Positions 35,618-44,659 are shown, counted from the first letter of the stretch. The stretch: 64,000 nt of DNA from Clostridiaceae bacterium (GCA_030530095.1 JAUMVO010000004.1:26954-90953), one strand, 5' to 3'. Notes: generated by a model not told the origin, from the sequence alone. Made by a program: numbers and translations.

Positions 35618-36499
35618 TCTTTTTTTTATTTCCCTGTTCAGTCTGTTGAGGACTTCCTTTTTGTCAGCCGACCAGAGAGGAGCGACGAGCAGCTTTTTCG
35701 GCGCGTCCCCTGTCAGTCTGTGTATGACGGTATTCTTCGGAATATGTTTTAGACATTTTATAACTAAGGCTATATATTCATCCTCTGTCAGTACGTCAAA
35801 CCCGCCGTCGAGATACATCTTTTCAAGCGCCGTTCCTTTAAGCACGTGAAGCAGATGCAGCTTTATACCGTCGGCTCCGCTTTTAACAACATAATCGACG
35901 GTTTCTAGCATCATTTCCTCCGTTTCATGCGGCAGACCGAGTATGACGTGAACAACGGCGTTTACGCCGATTTCCTTTAGCTTTCCGACCGCTTCGTCAT
36001 AATCGGAAAGCTCATAACAGCGGTTAATCAGCTTCGCAGTTTCTGCGTGAATTGTCTGCAAGCCGAGTTCAACGAAAACGGGTTTGATTTTATTTAACCC
36101 GTCAAGCAATTCAATTACTTCTTTTCCCAGACAGTCGGGGCGCGTGCCTATTGAAAGCGCAACGATATTTTCGTTGTTTATCGCATCAAAAAAAATTCTG
36201 CGAAGATAAGCAATATCGCCGTATGTGTTTGTGTAGGACTGAAAATAGGCGACGAATTTGTCTCCCCTGTATTTACCTGCGACCTGCGCCTTCGCCCTGT
36301 CAATCTGCAGATTGATGTCGTCAATATGCCTTTCGGAAAAATCACCGCTGCCGCCCGCCGAGCAGAATATGCAGCCGCCCGTCCCCTTCGTGCCGTCACG
36401 GTTGGGGCAGGTCAGTCCGGCGTCGAGCGAAAGCTTATAAACCTTTTCGCCGAAGCGCTCTGTCATATATTCGTTGTAGGAGTAATAATACGGAAGCAT
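35615..36499 (-). CDS. YtqA-type radical SAM protein (TIGR01212 family)
   Basis: Radical SAM enzyme of unknown substrate. The first residues (YYYSYNEYMTERFGEKVYKL) and LDAGLTCPNRDGTKGTGGC followed by IFCSAGGSGDFS are family-specific; the cluster cysteines are in CPNRDG..GGCIFC. The 294-residue length fits. It converges with the membrane operon and is apparently monocistronic. Confidence 0.88.
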   Translation of the reverse strand: MLPYYYSYNEYMTERFGEKVYKLSLDAGLTCPNRDGTKGTGGCIFCSAGGSGDFSERHIDDINLQIDRAKAQVAGKYRGDKFVAYFQSYTNTYGDIAYLRRIFFDAINNENIVALSIGTRPDCLGKEVIELLDGLNKIKPVFVELGLQTIHAETAKLINRCYELSDYDEAVGKLKEIGVNAVVHVILGLPHETEEMMLETVDYVVKSGADGIKLHLLHVLKGTALEKMYLDGGFDVLTEDEYIALVIKCLKHIPKNTVIHRLTGDAPKKLLVAPLWSADKKEVLNRLNREIKKR

Positions 36500-36604
36500 A
36501 GTTTTTCCCTTATCTGTTTATGATATTTCAGTATATCACAAAGCCGACTTTATTACAAACCGTTTAATTTGAGGTTGTAACTGTAATTGGCGGCGAGCGT
36601 TCAG

Positions 36605-36751
36605 CGCCCCTTGTTAAAGGGGAGAGGGCCAGCGAATGCTGGCGAGGGGATTCCAGAAAGCTTGATATAGCAATAAAAGGAATCCCACCACCGCCGTACG
36701 GCGGTCCCCCTCCCTTTGACAAGGGAGGCTGGTGTCCTATCAAGCTTTCTG
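36605..36751. repeat. MITE-like palindromic intergenic element
   Basis: About 150 noncoding bases are built of nested inverted repeats. Left half: hairpins CCCCTT/AAGGGG and GCCAGC/GCTGGC, then GGGGATTCC and CAGAAAGCTTGATA. Right half: GGAATCCC, hairpins CCGCCG/CGGCGG and CTCCCTT/AAGGGAG, then TATCAAGCTTTCTG. The halves are roughly mirror images. Such elements recur between genes in gut Clostridia and are probably mobilised or spread by a transposase in trans. The rest of 36500-36801 shows nothing coding. Confidence 0.65.
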
Positions 36752-36801
36752 CTCGACAAACTCCGATTTATATTAACAAACTGTAAAAAATTCAAATACG
36801 G

Positions 36802-36830
36802 TTGAAAAATGCTTCATTATAAAGTAAAAT
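36802..36830 (+). promoter_or_regulatory. Predicted promoter of the HD hydrolase operon
   Basis: TTGAAA (36802-36807), 17 bases and TAAAAT (36825-36830). Confidence 0.7.
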
Positions 36831-36846
36831 AGACAAGGTGATTTTT

Positions 36847-37398
36847 TTGGTAGACAGGAATTGCATTTCAACAATCAATCACATACGCTTTGATCCGACT
36901 GAGCCTAAAGCTGAGTATATCGATATTGACGATATAGCTCATGCACTGTCATACATAACGAGGGCAAACGGACATTTCAACGCATTCTTTTCCGTTGCGC
37001 GCCATTCGATCAACTGCGCCGAGGAGGCGAGGCTGAGGGGTTACAGCGTACACGTGCAGCTTCTGTGTCTGCTTCACGACGCGGCGGAGGCTTATATCGG
37101 CGATATGACAAGACCGCTTAAAATGAGAATTCCCGAATTCGGCGTAATTGAAAAGGAATACCAGAAAATCATTTTCACAAAATATATCGGTGAATTAAGC
37201 GATGAGGAAATCCGTCTTACGCGGGAGATCGACGACGCTATGCTCTATAACGAGTTTCTTAAATACAACGGCGAAACCCTGCTCGATTACAAGCCTGAAA
37301 TTCATATCGACCTTGACTCGACTGTTAAGTCGATTGACGATACGAAGGCTGAATTCCTTTTGAAATTCAATGAGCTTACAAAGGCTCTCAACGCTTGA
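36847..37398 (+). CDS. HD-domain phosphohydrolase (YfbR-like / phage-type deoxynucleotidase)
   Basis: A 183-residue metal-dependent phosphohydrolase. The HD set is SVARHSINCAEE (first histidine), LLCLLHDAAEAYIGDM (HD pair) and EIDDAML (last aspartate). Close relatives include 5'-deoxynucleotidases and phage-encoded HD proteins that begin with a short HIRFDPTEP-like segment. A TTG at 36847 lies six bases after AAGGTG and is a better start than the GTG inside that site. It is coupled to the next gene (two-base gap). Confidence 0.8.
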   Translation: MVDRNCISTINHIRFDPTEPKAEYIDIDDIAHALSYITRANGHFNAFFSVARHSINCAEEARLRGYSVHVQLLCLLHDAAEAYIGDMTRPLKMRIPEFGVIEKEYQKIIFTKYIGELSDEEIRLTREIDDAMLYNEFLKYNGETLLDYKPEIHIDLDSTVKSIDDTKAEFLLKFNELTKALNA

Positions 37399-37400
37399 TT

Positions 37401-38156
37401 ATGGAAACGGGTTGGAATTTATGGCACGGCTGTCACAAAATATCCGAGGGTTGCAAAAACTGTTACGTTTACCGCCGCGACAGCTCGGTTGACAGAGACG
37501 CCTCTCAGGTGCTTAAAACGCAGAACTTCAATCTTCCCGTTAAGAGAAGCCGCGGCAGAGAATATAAAATCCCGTCGGGCAGTACCTTGTGGACCTGCTT
37601 TACATCGGATTTCTTTATCGAGGAAGCTGACGAGTGGCGCGTCGAAGCGTGGAAAATGATAAGAGAGCGCTCTGACTGCAGCTTCATCATTCCGACAAAG
37701 CGTATTGAGCGTATGGAAAAGTGCCTTCCGTCCGACTGGGGCGACGGCTACGACAACGTTACAATCTGCTGTACGGTTGAAAATCAGAAAAGGGCGGATC
37801 AGCGCTTACCCGTTTTTCTCGCGTTACCTATTAAGCACCGTCAGATTTACTGCGAGCCGCTGCTTGAAAAAATCGACCTTGAAAAATATCTTGACGAAAG
37901 AATTGACGTTGTAGCTGCGGGCGGCGAGTCCGGCTTTAATGCGAGAGTCTGCGACTTTGACTGGGTAAAAAGCCTGTCCGAGCAGGCGAGAAGAAAAAAC
38001 GTCGGTTTTCATTTTCATCAGACGGGCGCAAGGTTCGTCAAGGACGGAAAGCTGTATAAAATAGAACGGAAATTTCAGCATTCTCAGGCGAGAAAGGCAA
38101 AAATAGACTATAAAAGAACGGACGGTAACATTCAGCTGTCCTGGGAGGAATTATAA
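37401..38156 (+). CDS. DUF5131 / phage Gp37-Gp68-like protein
   Basis: A 251-residue protein of the DUF5131 family, distantly like radical SAM proteins. It starts TGWNLWHGCHKISEGCKNCY, giving the family C-x6-C-x2-C cluster. Further marks are FTSDFFIEEAD, TVENQKRADQRLPVFLALP and AGGESG. These genes are frequent in phages and mobile islands; the reaction is unknown. It is preceded by the HD gene and its stop overlaps the next start (ATG at 38156). Confidence 0.82.
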   Translation: METGWNLWHGCHKISEGCKNCYVYRRDSSVDRDASQVLKTQNFNLPVKRSRGREYKIPSGSTLWTCFTSDFFIEEADEWRVEAWKMIRERSDCSFIIPTKRIERMEKCLPSDWGDGYDNVTICCTVENQKRADQRLPVFLALPIKHRQIYCEPLLEKIDLEKYLDERIDVVAAGGESGFNARVCDFDWVKSLSEQARRKNVGFHFHQTGARFVKDGKLYKIERKFQHSQARKAKIDYKRTDGNIQLSWEEL

Positions 38157-39151
38157 TGTCCAAGAGTTATGAGCAATATACCCTCGGTTATCAGCGGGGC
38201 GAGCGCAAGGAAGCGTTCAACAATCAGCAGAGCGGAGGACTTGTCGAAAACAAGATACCGCTTGACTTTCTGAGAAAGGCGACGGGCTATACGCTGACGA
38301 TTTCCCAGCAGACCATACCCGTTGCGGGCTTCGTAAGGGAGGCCGACGCAACAAAGCTCTGGGAGGTTTATCAGAAGCTTCACACTGACGCTTCAAGGCC
38401 GATAAAGATAAGCTTCAATACGCTTATGCTCCGCTTCTTTGCGGAATGTCTCAAATCCGCTCCCATACTCAATGCTCATCTTAAATACAAGCCCTTCAAC
38501 GCGACGGGCACACTCACCTACAAGGGTTCTATTGAGGTTTCAATGCCCGTCATTCTTCCCAACGGCAGAATGATACCGATAGTCCTTCACGACGCGGGTA
38601 ACAAGAATCTTGACGAGATGGCATTCGCCGTTTCGGAAATAGAGAGAAAATCATATAACACCATACTTGACGAAACGATTTACGACGTTGCAAGGCAGAG
38701 AATGTTCGGCCTTATCAGACACGGTCACGTCTTTCAGGCGATTGCGACAGGACTTTCGGCCTTTATCGGCAAGAACAAGGTTAAGTTTGCACCCGGCAAG
38801 GTAAGACGCGAATACAGAAGAGAGGTAAAGCCCGAGGACAGACTCGGTGCCGACGATATAGGCGAGGGAACGGTCTGCATTTCCGACCTCGGCTCGATTT
38901 ATTCGGGTAAAGGTTTTGCAACTACCTCCCCCGTGCTTCAGCCTACGACGGCGGTTATCGCCTTCGGCAGGGTGCGTGACGAGGACAAGGTTTATAAAAA
39001 AGAGGACGGCACGCTTGACCTCAAGACAATAAAGGTTCTGCCGATTACAATTCTTTTTGACCATAAGATAGGCGGTTTCCCGGACATCGTTCCTTTTATG
39101 AACAAAATGGACGAGCTGCTTGAAAATCCCGAAGAAATGCTGAACTGGTAA
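38156..39151 (+). CDS. 2-oxoacid dehydrogenase E2-like acyltransferase fold protein with broken active-site motif
   Basis: The 331-residue chain corresponds to the chloramphenicol-acetyltransferase-like catalytic domain of E2 proteins, without a lipoyl or subunit-binding domain. Family features are the SFNTLMLRFFAECL helix, the LTYKGSIEVSMPVILPNG strands, and the SDLGSIY and QPTTAVIAFGR region. The catalytic HxxxDG appears as H-K-I-G-G-F (FDHKIGG), so the histidine stays while the aspartate-glycine is gone. No E1 or E3 gene is nearby. It may act on a different acyl donor or be structural. It is followed by gtrA. Confidence 0.78.
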   Translation: MSKSYEQYTLGYQRGERKEAFNNQQSGGLVENKIPLDFLRKATGYTLTISQQTIPVAGFVREADATKLWEVYQKLHTDASRPIKISFNTLMLRFFAECLKSAPILNAHLKYKPFNATGTLTYKGSIEVSMPVILPNGRMIPIVLHDAGNKNLDEMAFAVSEIERKSYNTILDETIYDVARQRMFGLIRHGHVFQAIATGLSAFIGKNKVKFAPGKVRREYRREVKPEDRLGADDIGEGTVCISDLGSIYSGKGFATTSPVLQPTTAVIAFGRVRDEDKVYKKEDGTLDLKTIKVLPITILFDHKIGGFPDIVPFMNKMDELLENPEEMLNW

Positions 39152-39152
39152 A

Positions 39153-39650
39153 ATGACTAAGATTAAAGAACTTTTCAAAAAGCACAGAGAAATAATTGTA
39201 TATATTATCTTCGGCGTCCTGACAACGCTTGTAAACTGGGTTGTATTTATTCTGATGACGAAGCTGATGAATGTTGACGTCAGCGGCGTTTCGGACAGGG
39301 GCAATGCGTTAGCGTCTCTGTTTTCGGACAATTACGAATACACCGTTTGCAATGCGGTTGCCTGGGTTGCAGGCGTGCTGTTTGCGTTTGTGACGAATAA
39401 AATCTGGGTATTCAGGTCGAGAAGCAAAAAGGCGTCAACCGTTTTAAGGGAGTTTTTCTCCTTCGTCGGCGCAAGAGTTGTAACGGGGATAATTGAAATA
39501 TTCCTGCCGACTCTGCTTATAAATATCGGACTCAATCAGTCCGTACTCGGCGTCGAGGGCGCAATTGCAAAGGCGGTCGCTTCGGTAATTGTTATCGTGC
39601 TTAATTACGTTTTCTCGAAGCTGATTGTTTTCAGAAAAAAGAAAAACTGA
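39153..39650 (+). CDS. GtrA family membrane protein
   Basis: A 165-residue protein with four transmembrane helices. The first helix IVYIIFGVLTTLVNWVVF and the VTNKIWVFRSRS loop are typical of GtrA, which is thought to flip polyprenyl-linked sugars. An IVFRKKKN tail ends the protein. It starts one base after the preceding stop. It is the last gene of the HD/DUF5131/E2-like operon. No glycosyltransferase is adjacent. Confidence 0.88.
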   Translation: MTKIKELFKKHREIIVYIIFGVLTTLVNWVVFILMTKLMNVDVSGVSDRGNALASLFSDNYEYTVCNAVAWVAGVLFAFVTNKIWVFRSRSKKASTVLREFFSFVGARVVTGIIEIFLPTLLINIGLNQSVLGVEGAIAKAVASVIVIVLNYVFSKLIVFRKKKN

Positions 39651-39662
39651 AAATATAAAATT

Positions 39663-39687
39663 AACGGGCGGTTTAACCGCCCGTTTT
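39663..39687. terminator. Bidirectional terminator between gtrA and hflX
   Basis: Perfect stem AACGGGCGGTT / AACCGCCCGTT with a one-base centre (effective loop about three to four bases) and flanking A/T runs; it serves both converging genes. Confidence 0.85.
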
Positions 39688-39688
39688 G

Positions 39689-40936
39689 TTATATTATATA
39701 TTCCTTTATCGTTTCGAGGTAGGCTATATTTACAGTCGCGTCAACGAGCGTACCGTTCTCGTTATATTCTTCGGAGTGAATAACTCCGTCCTTTCGGATT
39801 TCGGCGATTATTCCGCCCTTCGAAAACGGAATCAGAAGCTTAACCCTCGTTCTGTTTTTCGGCAGCTCTTCTTCAATTGCTTTTAGCAGGTCGTCGATAC
39901 CCTTGCCGTATTTCGCGCTTATCATTACCGTTTTGCCTATGGTCGGCAGGTCGTAAATATCGGGAACAAGGTCGCATTTGTTCATAACCGAGATAATCGG
40001 TATCTGTTCGCATTCAAGCTCCTTTAATACGTTTGCCGTAACCTCAAGATGCTCTGCCGCTTCGCTCGATGAAGCATCGCAGACGTTGAGTATAAGGTCG
40101 GCGTTCTTGGCTTCCTCAAGGGTTGACTTGAAGGCTTCGACAAGCTTGTGCGGAAGCCGTCGTACAAGTCCGACGGTATCGACGAGCATTACAGACTGAC
40201 CGTTGGGTAAAATCAGTTTTCTCGCCGTCGGGTCAAGAGTTGCAAAAAGCTTGTCCTCGGCAAGTACGCCCGCATTTGTCAGCGTATTCATAAGCGTTGA
40301 CTTACCCGCATTTGTATAACCCACTATTGCGACGGAGATTACTCCGTCCTTTTTTCTGCGCGAACGCATGGTATTGCGGCGTTTTTCAATTTCCTTTAAC
40401 TGCTGTTCAAGAGCGTTGATTTTACGCCTTATATGCCGTCTGTCGCTTTCGAGCTTGCTTTCGCCGGGGCCGCGCGTACCGATACCGCCGCCCAGTCTTG
40501 ACATACCCTTTCCCCTGCCTGTCAGGAAGGGAAGCGAATATTTCAGCTGAGCAAGTTCAACCTGAAGCTTACCCTCGCTTGAACGCGCATGAAGGGCAAA
40601 AATGTCGAGTATCAGCATTGTGCGGTCAACTACTCTTACGTCCGTAATATCCTCGATGTTTTTAAGCTGTGACGGACTGAGTTCGTCGTCGGCAACGATT
40701 AAGTCAATTTCGTAGTTCTCAACCGCTTCTTTGATTTCAGCCATTCTTCCCGAACCGACATAGGTTGCCGAGTTTGGCTCGGGCAGCTTCTGAACTGAAG
40801 TCAGCACGACCTCGCCGCCCGCGGTTTCAACCAGCTCGGACAGCTCGTTTATCGACTCGTCGGAGTTGAACTTACCCGTGTCAACGCCTAAAAGCAGAAC
40901 CTTTTCTTTTTCAGTTTTGTTTTCGTACAGTTCCAT
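39689..40936 (-). CDS. hflX: Ribosome-associated GTPase HflX
   Basis: GTPase that splits stalled or hibernating 70S ribosomes. The N-terminal domain has SATYVGSGRMAEIKE and DDELSPSQLKNIE. The linker GGGIGTRGPGESKLE precedes the G domain: G1 GYTNAGKSTLMN, G2 ATLDPTARK, G3 DTVGLV and G4 NKCD. The 415-residue length is normal. It begins one base after the MATE gene stop. Confidence 0.95.
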   Translation of the reverse strand: MELYENKTEKEKVLLLGVDTGKFNSDESINELSELVETAGGEVVLTSVQKLPEPNSATYVGSGRMAEIKEAVENYEIDLIVADDELSPSQLKNIEDITDVRVVDRTMLILDIFALHARSSEGKLQVELAQLKYSLPFLTGRGKGMSRLGGGIGTRGPGESKLESDRRHIRRKINALEQQLKEIEKRRNTMRSRRKKDGVISVAIVGYTNAGKSTLMNTLTNAGVLAEDKLFATLDPTARKLILPNGQSVMLVDTVGLVRRLPHKLVEAFKSTLEEAKNADLILNVCDASSSEAAEHLEVTANVLKELECEQIPIISVMNKCDLVPDIYDLPTIGKTVMISAKYGKGIDDLLKAIEEELPKNRTRVKLLIPFSKGGIIAEIRKDGVIHSEEYNENGTLVDATVNIAYLETIKEYII

Positions 40937-40937
40937 A

Positions 40938-42284
40938 TTATTTATAATGCTTCATGTGATTCATCAGCGAAATAAGCAGCGGTGTGGCAATAACCGCCGA
41001 TATTATATAGCCGAGCGGATTTGCAAGCTGAATACCGAGTACGCCGATAAAATGCGGAAGTATAAGCACGAGCGGAATGAAAAACAGTCCGTTCTGCGAG
41101 CAGGCAAGGAAAAACGCCCTGCCGCTCTTGCCCGTTGACTGAAAGGTCATATTGCCGACCATAACCGTCGGCAGGAAGAGCATTGAAACACAGAGTATTC
41201 TCAACGCGGTAACGCCTATTTCAAGTACGCTTTCGTCATCACGGAAAAGCGCTATAAGCTGCGGTGCAAACGCAAAGCATACCGCCGCAATCACCGCAAT
41301 AACGAGCGTTGAAAATTTCCAGAGAAATTTTATCGCCTCTCTTACGCGCTCATAAAGCTTCGCTCCGTAGTTAAACGAGCACACGGGCTGGAAGCCCTGA
41401 CCGATGCCAAGCGAGGTGCTGAAGATAAGCATACCGATTTTTGCCACTATGCTCATAGCGGAAATACAGCCGTCGCCGTATGGCTGGGCCTGTATATTGA
41501 GCACCATGGTGGAAACCGAATTAAGTCCCTGACGCGCAAAGCTCGGAAGGCCTACAAGTATTATCTCAAGAGTTACTTTAGGATTAGCCGAAAAGAACTT
41601 CGGTGAAATACGGCTCTGAGGCTTTTTCGCAAGGAAAAAAGCGAGCAGTATAGCCATACTGATATACTGCGAGGTTGCGGTTGCAATACCTGCGCCCGAA
41701 ATGCCGAGATTAAAGACGAATATCAGAAGCGGGTCAAGCGCAATATTGAGAATCGCGCCCGTAGCAATACCGACCATCGCAAGCTTCGCCATACCCTCAT
41801 AGCGCAGAATGTTATTCATGACAAACGCCGTTGTCATGGCAGGCGCTGCTATAAGAATCCACCTGCCGTAATCTATGGCATAGGGTAAAATCGTATCGGT
41901 GCTGCCGAGGAGCTTCATAATAGGCTCTATGAATACAAGTCCGACGCTCATTATAGCCGTGCCGACGGCAAGCACTATGAAATAAGCGGTTGAACTGTAA
42001 GTTCTTGCCTTTTCAAGCTCCTTTGCGCCCAAGCTGCGGCTGACTATCGAGCCTGCGCCCTGACCGAACATAAAGCCCGTCGCCTGAATTATACCCATTA
42101 AGCTCAGAAGTATGCCCGTAGCGCCGCTTGCGGCTAAGCTTATCTTAGAGACGAAATAGGTGTCGGCAATATTATAAAGCATGGTAACAAGCATAGAAAT
42201 AACCGTCGGTACGGCAAGTCTCGGAATGAGCTTGCCTATCGGCGTTTCTGTCAGCTTTTTGAATTGTGCCTGCTGTGAATCCAT
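40938..42284 (-). CDS. MATE family multidrug/metabolite exporter
   Basis: A 448-residue polytopic protein with twelve hydrophobic segments in two similar halves. It begins with an IGKLIPRLAVPTVISMLVTMLYNIADTYFVSKI segment (quoted in parts: PRLAVPTVIS; NIADTYFV), typical of the MATE/NorM-DinF group. The GQGFQPVCSFNYGAK segment is the mirrored second-half motif. Cation-coupled efflux of an unknown substrate is expected. It is co-transcribed with hflX. Confidence 0.9.
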   Translation of the reverse strand: MDSQQAQFKKLTETPIGKLIPRLAVPTVISMLVTMLYNIADTYFVSKISLAASGATGILLSLMGIIQATGFMFGQGAGSIVSRSLGAKELEKARTYSSTAYFIVLAVGTAIMSVGLVFIEPIMKLLGSTDTILPYAIDYGRWILIAAPAMTTAFVMNNILRYEGMAKLAMVGIATGAILNIALDPLLIFVFNLGISGAGIATATSQYISMAILLAFFLAKKPQSRISPKFFSANPKVTLEIILVGLPSFARQGLNSVSTMVLNIQAQPYGDGCISAMSIVAKIGMLIFSTSLGIGQGFQPVCSFNYGAKLYERVREAIKFLWKFSTLVIAVIAAVCFAFAPQLIALFRDDESVLEIGVTALRILCVSMLFLPTVMVGNMTFQSTGKSGRAFFLACSQNGLFFIPLVLILPHFIGVLGIQLANPLGYIISAVIATPLLISLMNHMKHYK

Positions 42285-42314
42285 ACTTTTATCCTTTGAA
42301 AAAATCGTCGATAT

Positions 42315-42343
42315 ATATTACAACATTTCAAATCTTTTTTCAA
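42315..42343 (-). promoter_or_regulatory. Predicted promoter of the MATE-hflX unit
   Basis: TTGAAA (42343-42338), 17 bases and TAATAT (42320-42315) on the minus strand. Confidence 0.55.
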
Positions 42344-42366
42344 GTGTGTTATTATTCATTATTTTA

Positions 42367-42395
42367 TTGTAACTGCCCGATATATGTGATAAAAT
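42367..42395 (+). promoter_or_regulatory. Predicted promoter of the fucosidase unit
   Basis: TTGTAA (42367-42372), 17 bases and TAAAAT (42390-42395), followed by AAAGGGG before the ATG. Confidence 0.55.
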
Positions 42396-42417
42396 GAATC
42401 TGTAAAGGGGTGACGTT

Positions 42418-43896
42418 ATGACAAAGGAACAATATCTTAAGCAGATAGATAAGGTAAATGAAAAAGGCAGATACAAGCCTGACTGGACTTCGCTTTCGGG
42501 GCACAAGACGCCCGACTGGTATTACCGCGACAAGTTCGGTATTTTCATTCACTGGGGTATTTACAGTGTTCCCGCCTACGGCAACGAATGGTACCCGAAA
42601 AATATGTACGACAAATCGTCACGTGAGTATTGGCATCATTTAAGGACATACGGCAGACATAAGGATTTCGGCTACAAGGATTTTATCCCGATGTTCAAGG
42701 CTGAGAAGTTTTCGGCCGATAAATGGGTTAAGCTTTTCAAGAAGGCAGGCGCGAAATTCGTAATGCCCGTGTGCGAGCACCACGACGGATTTGCAATGTA
42801 CGACACCGACTTTAACCGCTGGAACGCGGCGAAAATGGGCCCCTGCCGCGACGTTGCGCAGGAGATAAGGGCGGCATGCGAAAAGGAAGGTCTGACCTTC
42901 TGCTCGTCAACCCACAGAGCCGAGCACTATTTCTTCCTAAATATGGGCAGAACCTTCGACTCCGATGTCAACGACGAACAGTATGCGGATTTCTACGGTC
43001 CCGCCTACTACGACGAGGATTTTGACAGCAAAAACCTGTACAAAATGACTGAGAATCCGCGTACAAAGGGTCCGAGCGAGGAATGGCTCGTTGACTGGAC
43101 GGTACGCACCTGCGAGCTTATCGATAAGCTTCAGCCGTCATTACTCTACTTTGACTGGTGGATTCAGAATCAGGCGTTCAAGCCCTATCTCAAAAAGATC
43201 TGCGCGTACTATTACAACCGCGCCGAGGAATGGGGTAAAGAGGTTTCCATTAACTACAAGCATGAGGCGTTTCCGCCGACGGTTGCGACCTTCGACGTTG
43301 AGCGCGGCGCGCTGACGGGTATATCTCCCCGGCCGTGGCAGACCGATACCGCGATAGGAAAACAGTCGTGGGGTTACCGCAAGGACAACAAATACAAGAA
43401 TTCGCGTCAGCTGATTTGCGACCTTATAGATATAGTCAGCAAGAACGGTATGCTTCTTCTCAACGTCGGTCCCAAGCCCGACGGCACAATTACCGACGAG
43501 GAAACAAAGGTTCTCACCGAAATCGGAGAATGGATGTCGAAAAACGGCGAAGGCATCTACGGCACAACCTTCTTCAAGCAATTCGGCGAAGGCGAGGTCA
43601 ATGCCGAAGCGGGCTTTTTCAAGGATTCCGCCGAAAAGAAATACACCAACCGCGATTTCCGCTTCACGTACAAGGACGCGTGCATCTACGCCTTCCAGAT
43701 GAGACCTAACGGCAACAACGCGAGAATCAAGACTCTGCACAAAAGCAGATTCCACGACTTTATAGTCGAACGCGTCACTCTGCTCTCAACGGGCGAAGAA
43801 CTCGAATTCGAGAGAAACGAGCGCGAAATGGTCATCAAGGCAACCGAAGCATTCAGGAGCAGAAATCCCCTGTGCTTCAAAATAGAACTCAAATAA
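42418..43896 (+). CDS. GH29 alpha-L-fucosidase, cytoplasmic
   Basis: Retaining alpha-L-fucosidase of 492 residues. GH29 marks are the N-terminal DKFGIFIHWGIYSVPAYGNEW (shown in part), the VMPVCEHHDGFAMYD strand and the nucleophile aspartate 246 in LLYFDWW. There is no signal peptide, so it acts on imported fucosides. The C-terminal 80 residues form a beta domain. No fucose isomerase, kinase or transporter is nearby. An AAGGGG ribosome site lies upstream, and a membrane protein gene follows by 15 bases. Confidence 0.92.
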   Translation: MTKEQYLKQIDKVNEKGRYKPDWTSLSGHKTPDWYYRDKFGIFIHWGIYSVPAYGNEWYPKNMYDKSSREYWHHLRTYGRHKDFGYKDFIPMFKAEKFSADKWVKLFKKAGAKFVMPVCEHHDGFAMYDTDFNRWNAAKMGPCRDVAQEIRAACEKEGLTFCSSTHRAEHYFFLNMGRTFDSDVNDEQYADFYGPAYYDEDFDSKNLYKMTENPRTKGPSEEWLVDWTVRTCELIDKLQPSLLYFDWWIQNQAFKPYLKKICAYYYNRAEEWGKEVSINYKHEAFPPTVATFDVERGALTGISPRPWQTDTAIGKQSWGYRKDNKYKNSRQLICDLIDIVSKNGMLLLNVGPKPDGTITDEETKVLTEIGEWMSKNGEGIYGTTFFKQFGEGEVNAEAGFFKDSAEKKYTNRDFRFTYKDACIYAFQMRPNGNNARIKTLHKSRFHDFIVERVTLLSTGEELEFERNEREMVIKATEAFRSRNPLCFKIELK

Positions 43897-43911
43897 AAAC
43901 CGGGTGAAAAA

Positions 43912-44655
43912 ATGAGATTTATCAGCAGAAGAAAAACAATGGTGTCGGTTATTGCGATATTTATCGTAGTGCTGATCGTCAGCGTATCGGCAACCTTCAG
44001 AAAATACTTTTTTGCGTCCTCGGAAGGAATATCGCTCTGGATTACGCTTCTTGAGGTAATCGGCGTGCTCGGAACGATAATAATCGCAATTATGCAGCTG
44101 CGTGACTCAAAGGAGATTTCGAGAGCTTCGTTTATTGTTGAGCTTAACCGTACCTTTGTGGAAAACAGCGATTATACATTAATATATAATGCGCTTCAGA
44201 ACTGTCTTGATAAGAAATGCAGCAATACTGCCTGCGACGAGAAGCACTGTGAGCTGCATTTTGAAAAGAGTCTTATATCAAATTATCTGACCTTTTTTGA
44301 GACCGTTTACATACTCTATAAAAAAGAGGTAATAACCTTTGACATTATCGATGACTTGTTCGCTTACCGCTTTTTCCTCGCCGTTCACAGCAGACTGATA
44401 CAGCAGGAAAAGCTGATACCTCAGCCCGAGAATTTCAAGAACATTTTTTTACTTGAAAAGGACTGGCTTGAATATCGCATTTCAAAAGGTAAGATGACAA
44501 CCGAAGAGCTCGACAGCGCCTGCGAAACATACCGCAAAATCATAGCAGACGGCTTTGAAGGTGAGGATGAGGTAAAGTGGAAAAGCGTTTACGTTGCGCG
44601 TCCGCTGCGCTCGATAGTCAGCGAGGAAAAGTATAAAGAAATAATCGGCAGGTGA
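43912..44655 (+). CDS. Membrane protein of unknown function (DUF4760-like layout)
   Basis: A 247-residue protein with two N-terminal helices (about residues 9-26 and 40-62) and a cytoplasmic, helical C-terminal domain. A cysteine-rich stretch near residues 99-115 (CLDKKCSNTACDEKHCELH) could bind a metal; it has five cysteines. The layout of two helices, then SRASFIVELNRTF, resembles DUF4760-type proteins, but I am not sure. A GGGTG site precedes the ATG. Confidence 0.6.
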   Translation: MRFISRRKTMVSVIAIFIVVLIVSVSATFRKYFFASSEGISLWITLLEVIGVLGTIIIAIMQLRDSKEISRASFIVELNRTFVENSDYTLIYNALQNCLDKKCSNTACDEKHCELHFEKSLISNYLTFFETVYILYKKEVITFDIIDDLFAYRFFLAVHSRLIQQEKLIPQPENFKNIFLLEKDWLEYRISKGKMTTEELDSACETYRKIIADGFEGEDEVKWKSVYVARPLRSIVSEEKYKEIIGR

Positions 44656-44659
44656 AATA

